DNA of 45,493 nt from Thermocaproicibacter sp036844765 (lineage in GTDB: Bacteria; Bacillota; Clostridia; Oscillospirales; Acutalibacteraceae): assembly GCA_036844765.1 (NCBI GenBank), contig DAIUFE010000010.1:1-45493 (forward strand). Reading direction: 5' to 3'. This document shows positions 43,260 through 45,493 of the stretch, piece after piece. A program made the translations under genes and the position numbers. Positions within the stretch are counted from its first letter, which is position 1, and the number at the start of each line of letters is the position of its first letter. The notes below the pieces were generated by a model. That model worked only from the letters and a program-made list of their open reading frames with translations, did no database searches and was not told the origin of the DNA.

Positions 43260-43964
43260 CTATTCTTCCAGGATCCCGCCGTCGGTGGAAATCACGGCGA
43301 CCTGCCACGGGATCATTTTGCCGCTGTTCTGAAGCGCCCGCTTCACCGAGCTTTCCAGCCCGCCGCAGCAGGGCACCTCCATGCGCACGACCTTCACGCT
43401 CCGGATCTCATTGTTCCGGAGGATTTCCGTGAGCTTTTCCGCGTAATCCGTCCCGTCGAGCTTGGGGCAGCCGATCAGGGCGATGCGGCCGCGGAGAAAA
43501 TCCCGGTGGAACGCGGCGTAGGCGTAAGCCGTGCAGTCGGCGGCCACCAGAAGCCGCGCCCCGTCGAAGAAAGGCGCGCGGACCGGGACCAGCCGGATCT
43601 GCACCGGCCACTGCGTCAGCTCGCTCGGAGCCGGGGCGCCGCTTTCTTCCCGCACGGCCGGCGCGTTTCTGCGTTTCAGGGTCCTTGTTCCGCTGCCCGG
43701 GCATCCGGCGAAGGGATGCGGCCGCGCTTTCTCCGAGGGGAAGCCCGCCGCGTCCCCGCCGGGCGCGGCCGTCTCGCGCTCCTCCAGGGCGATGGCCCCG
43801 GCCGGGCATACCGGCAGGCAGTTCCCCAGCCCGTCGCAGAAATCCTCGCGCACCAGCTTCGCCTTGCCGTTCACCATGGCGATCGCCCCCTCCCGGCAGG
43901 CGTCGGCGCACAGGCCGCACCCGGTGCATTTTTCCTCGTCGATTTTGATCGTTTTCCGGATCAT
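43260..43964 (-). CDS. 4Fe-4S dicluster protein with C-terminal Cys domain
   Basis: About 234 residues. The N-terminus has two cluster motifs, CTGCGLCADAC and CDGLGNCLPVCPAGAI, then a variable linker, then a domain with FFDGARLLVAADCTAYAYAAFHRDFL, LIGCPKL and VVRMEVPCCGGLESSVKRAL. This type of electron-transfer protein is encoded beside Crp/Fnr regulators in anaerobes and is linked to nitrosative or redox stress, but its exact role is not settled. ATG 43964 follows GGAGGG. It is the first gene of the leftward operon, divergent from the Crp/Fnr gene. Confidence 0.85.
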   Translation of the reverse strand: MIRKTIKIDEEKCTGCGLCADACREGAIAMVNGKAKLVREDFCDGLGNCLPVCPAGAIALEERETAAPGGDAAGFPSEKARPHPFAGCPGSGTRTLKRRNAPAVREESGAPAPSELTQWPVQIRLVPVRAPFFDGARLLVAADCTAYAYAAFHRDFLRGRIALIGCPKLDGTDYAEKLTEILRNNEIRSVKVVRMEVPCCGGLESSVKRALQNSGKMIPWQVAVISTDGGILEE

Positions 43965-43991
43965 ACGGATTCCCTCCGTTTTTCTACATTC

Positions 43992-44020
43992 TTGATTTTT
44001 CATTTGCATTGTACTATACT
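43992..44020 (+). promoter_or_regulatory. Promoter of the Crp/Fnr gene, overlapping the leftward -10
   Basis: TTGATT (43992-43997), 17-base spacer, TATACT (44015-44020). The leftward operon has TATAGT at 44018-44013, overlapping this -10. Confidence 0.6.
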
Positions 44021-44033
44021 CAAATCAAAAAGT

Positions 44034-44051
44034 ACGTTGTATTTACAACGT
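44034..44051. promoter_or_regulatory. Candidate Crp/Fnr operator
   Basis: ACGTTGT-ATTT-ACAACGT is a perfect 7-bp inverted repeat. It would lie at about +7 to +24 of the crp transcript (autorepression) and about 37-41 bp upstream of the leftward start (class II activation). The roles are inferred from position. Confidence 0.55.
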
Positions 44052-44062
44052 CCGGAGGAAAT

Positions 44063-44797
44063 ATGGAAAAGGATCTGCAACTTTTAAGCCGGATTCCGCT
44101 GTTCCGGGGAATCCGGACGGAGAATCTGCCCGAGATGCTCCGCTGTCTGAACGCACGGACGGCCGCCTACGGGAAGCAGGATATCGTGCTGCTGGCGGGG
44201 CAGCCCGCCGAATCGGTCGGGATCGTCCTTTCGGGGCAGGTGCAGGTCGTCCGGGAGGATTTCGCGGGGAACCGGAATATCCTGGCGGAGATCCCGCCGG
44301 GAAGCCTGTTTGCCGAATCGTATTCCTGCGTGCGCGCGGGCAGCCTGCCCGTCACGGTGATCAGCACGGCGGAAAGCGGGGTTTTATGGATCGACTACCG
44401 GCGCATCGTGACGACCTGCTCCCGGGCCTGCCGGTTCCATACGAAGCTGATCGAAAACACGCTGGAGATTCTGGCCTCGAAAAACATCCTGCTCAGCCGC
44501 AAGATCGAGCACATCTCCAAGCGGACGACGCGGGAAAAGCTGACGGCCTATCTGTACGATCAGGCGGCCCTGCACGGCGCGAGCGAGTTCGATATCCCGT
44601 TCAACCGGCAGGAACTGGCCGATTATCTGTGCGTCGACCGGAGCGCGATGTCGAACGAGCTCTGCAAAATGCAGCGGGAAGGCCGTTTGCGTTTTCACCG
44701 CAGCCATTTCGTTCTGAGCCCGAAGAGCGCCGCCGGCGATTTTCCGGGAAAGACCTCCGGACGCGCGGAGGAATCCCCGCGGGCCGCCCGGCCGTAG
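44063..44797 (+). CDS. Crp/Fnr-family transcriptional regulator
   Basis: 244 residues. A cyclic-nucleotide-binding-like fold (LSRIPLFRGIRTENL, VGIVLSGQVQVVREDFAGN, LFAESYSCV) is followed by a dimer helix and a winged HTH with NRQELADYLCVDRSAMSNELCKMQREGRL. No N-terminal Fnr cluster Cys set is present; Cys in SYSCV and TTCSRAC are noteworthy but not diagnostic. ATG 44063 follows GGAGG. It probably controls the divergent iron-sulfur operon through the palindrome at 44034-44051; such regulators respond to redox or nitric oxide in Clostridia. Confidence 0.9.
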   Translation: MEKDLQLLSRIPLFRGIRTENLPEMLRCLNARTAAYGKQDIVLLAGQPAESVGIVLSGQVQVVREDFAGNRNILAEIPPGSLFAESYSCVRAGSLPVTVISTAESGVLWIDYRRIVTTCSRACRFHTKLIENTLEILASKNILLSRKIEHISKRTTREKLTAYLYDQAALHGASEFDIPFNRQELADYLCVDRSAMSNELCKMQREGRLRFHRSHFVLSPKSAAGDFPGKTSGRAEESPRAARP

Positions 44798-44950
44798 CCA
44801 GCGGGTATTGGATAAGGCTTTTTCCCCATGGCCACAAAAGATAGAAACGGCCCTTTCGACCGGCCGTCCCGTCTCCATTGAAAGCAGCCCGGTGCGAAAG
44901 GAGGGCTGATAAGCTCCCTATTTTTACGTTGGAAAGCAAGGGATCCCAAG

Positions 44951-44987
44951 AGAAAGAGCCGGGCCCTCAAAAAGGCCGGCTCTTTCT
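44951..44987 (-). terminator. Terminator-like hairpin next to tRNA remnant
   Basis: AGAAAGAGCCGG (44951-44962) pairs perfectly with CCGGCTCTTTCT (44976-44987). On the minus strand it directly follows the tRNA-like segment, the same layout as the tRNA-Thr and its terminator. Confidence 0.5.
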
Positions 44988-45003
44988 CTTCCATGCGCCC
45001 GCA

Positions 45004-45044
45004 GGGATTTGGATCCGCGACCCCTCGATTCGCAGTCCAGCACC
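45004..45044 (-). pseudogene. Degenerate tRNA-like 3' half
   Basis: Read on the minus strand, CTGGA-CTGCGAA-TCGAG resembles an anticodon arm with one mismatch, followed by GGGTC and a decayed T-arm (GCGGATCCAAATCCC). The acceptor and D-arm partners on the 5' side are absent. It looks like an attachment-site half left by a former integrative element, or a decayed tRNA. Confidence 0.35.
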
Positions 45045-45146
45045 CGATCCCGCCGCGCATCGTGAACTTCGTCCGGCTACCGTAAACCGCGGCCATTCAT
45101 GCCCGGACCGCATAGAATAAAGTAATCCTTACGAAAGCGGTGAAAC

Positions 45147-45440
45147 ATGATGAACGGAACTTATCATATCACTCTGCTCACGCCGATCGGAGCCAAAAGG
45201 GGAGATATCACCTTTACCGACCATAACGGAGCGTTAAGCGGTTCCATCCGCGCCATGGGAGGAATCCAAAATTTCAAAGGCGGAAAAACGGACGGCACCG
45301 CTTTTGAATTCTCCGGAATCCTCAATACGGGGCTGTTCAATATCCGGTACACGGCGGACGGCACGGCGGAAGGGAATGCCCTGCGCGGCAAGGTCAGAAC
45401 AAACCTCGGGACGTTCCAAATGCAGGGAGAAAAAGCATAG
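45147..45440 (+). CDS. Small beta-rich hypothetical protein
   Basis: 97 residues (or 96 from the second ATG at 45150). It is composed of regular beta-strand pairs with Gly turns: GTYHITLLTPIGAKRGDITF, GALSGSIRAMGG, FEFSGILNTGLFNIRYTADG, GNALRGKVRTNLGTFQMQG. This up-and-down pattern resembles small proteins that occur in Clostridia, sometimes near flavin oxidoreductases, with unknown function. There is no signal peptide. The context here gives no hint. Confidence 0.7.
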   Translation: MMNGTYHITLLTPIGAKRGDITFTDHNGALSGSIRAMGGIQNFKGGKTDGTAFEFSGILNTGLFNIRYTADGTAEGNALRGKVRTNLGTFQMQGEKA

Positions 45441-45493
45441 AAGATAGAGTACAATAAAGTTCGCAATTTCGAAAAGGCATAGAAAAGCCATTG

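Larger units (their letters stand above)
44798..45146. other. Gene-free stretch with hairpins
   Basis: No convincing gene. It holds ACGGCC/GGCCGT near 44848-44869, CAGCCC/GGGCTG near 44886-44909, a 12-bp perfect hairpin at 44951-44987 and a degenerate tRNA-like segment at 45004-45044. The density of structures suggests remnants of a tRNA-associated insertion. Confidence 0.5.

Overview
The window is a chromosomal segment from a GC-rich Gram-positive anaerobe, most likely a spore-forming member of the Clostridia (Oscillospirales-like). I infer this from strong AGGAGG-type ribosome sites, many near-consensus sigma-A promoters with 17-18 base spacers, a Clostridia-type radical 2-hydroxyacyl-CoA dehydratase activator, L-serine dehydratase in alpha and beta subunits, a sporulation-type polysaccharide deacetylase and an XpaC/TelA operon. 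The genus is not determined. There are two assembly gaps, 50 N at 7628-7677 and 100 N at 23917-24016; both cut genes.

Left flank (1-3077): a YibE/F membrane protein cut by the window edge, then a Fur-family regulator (probably Zur) and a CobW-type metal GTPase behind one consensus promoter with a Fur-like operator.

Integrative element (3101-11734, about 8.56 kb): a 75-bp exact direct repeat, made of the 3' part of tRNA-Thr(CGT) and part of its terminator, bounds a small mobile element. From the tRNA end inward it has a tyrosine integrase, a CI-like repressor, a divergent operon with a small HTH protein, an excisionase-like protein and a D5/SF3 helicase (frameshifted and gapped), an iteron/AT-rich putative origin, two or three small genes and a sigma-70-like factor. 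A second divergent switch near the left end controls an XRE/HTH pair and a HIRAN-domain operon. No capsid, terminase or relaxase gene is seen. The order int - repressor - xis - rep - ori resembles phage-inducible chromosomal islands, so this looks like a phage-satellite-like element. It is the main novelty of the window.

Centre (11690-30792): tRNA-Thr; a copper operon (CopA with a fused C-terminal chaperone domain that has its own internal ribosome site, CsoR, a membrane-anchored HMA protein); DedA; aspartate carbamoyltransferase fused to a PyrI-type zinc domain; a two-gene acyl-CoA dehydratase activase/HgdB-like system; exonuclease III; cyclophilin; a hendecad-repeat coiled-coil protein; gltX-glnS; sdaAB-sdaAA; ComFB; a pyridoxal-kinase-like enzyme.

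Right part (30803-45493): a P-type cation ATPase behind a yybP-ykoY manganese riboswitch; an Rrf2 regulator divergent from cysK-tcdA; a polysaccharide deacetylase; a four-gene VWA/solute-binding lipoprotein - XpaC - solute-binding protein - TelA operon; a Crp/Fnr regulator divergent from a ferredoxin/cupin operon; a degenerate tRNA-like 3' half with a terminator-like hairpin, possibly an old integration scar; and a small beta-rich protein. Metal handling (Zn, Cu, Mn) recurs through the chromosomal part.
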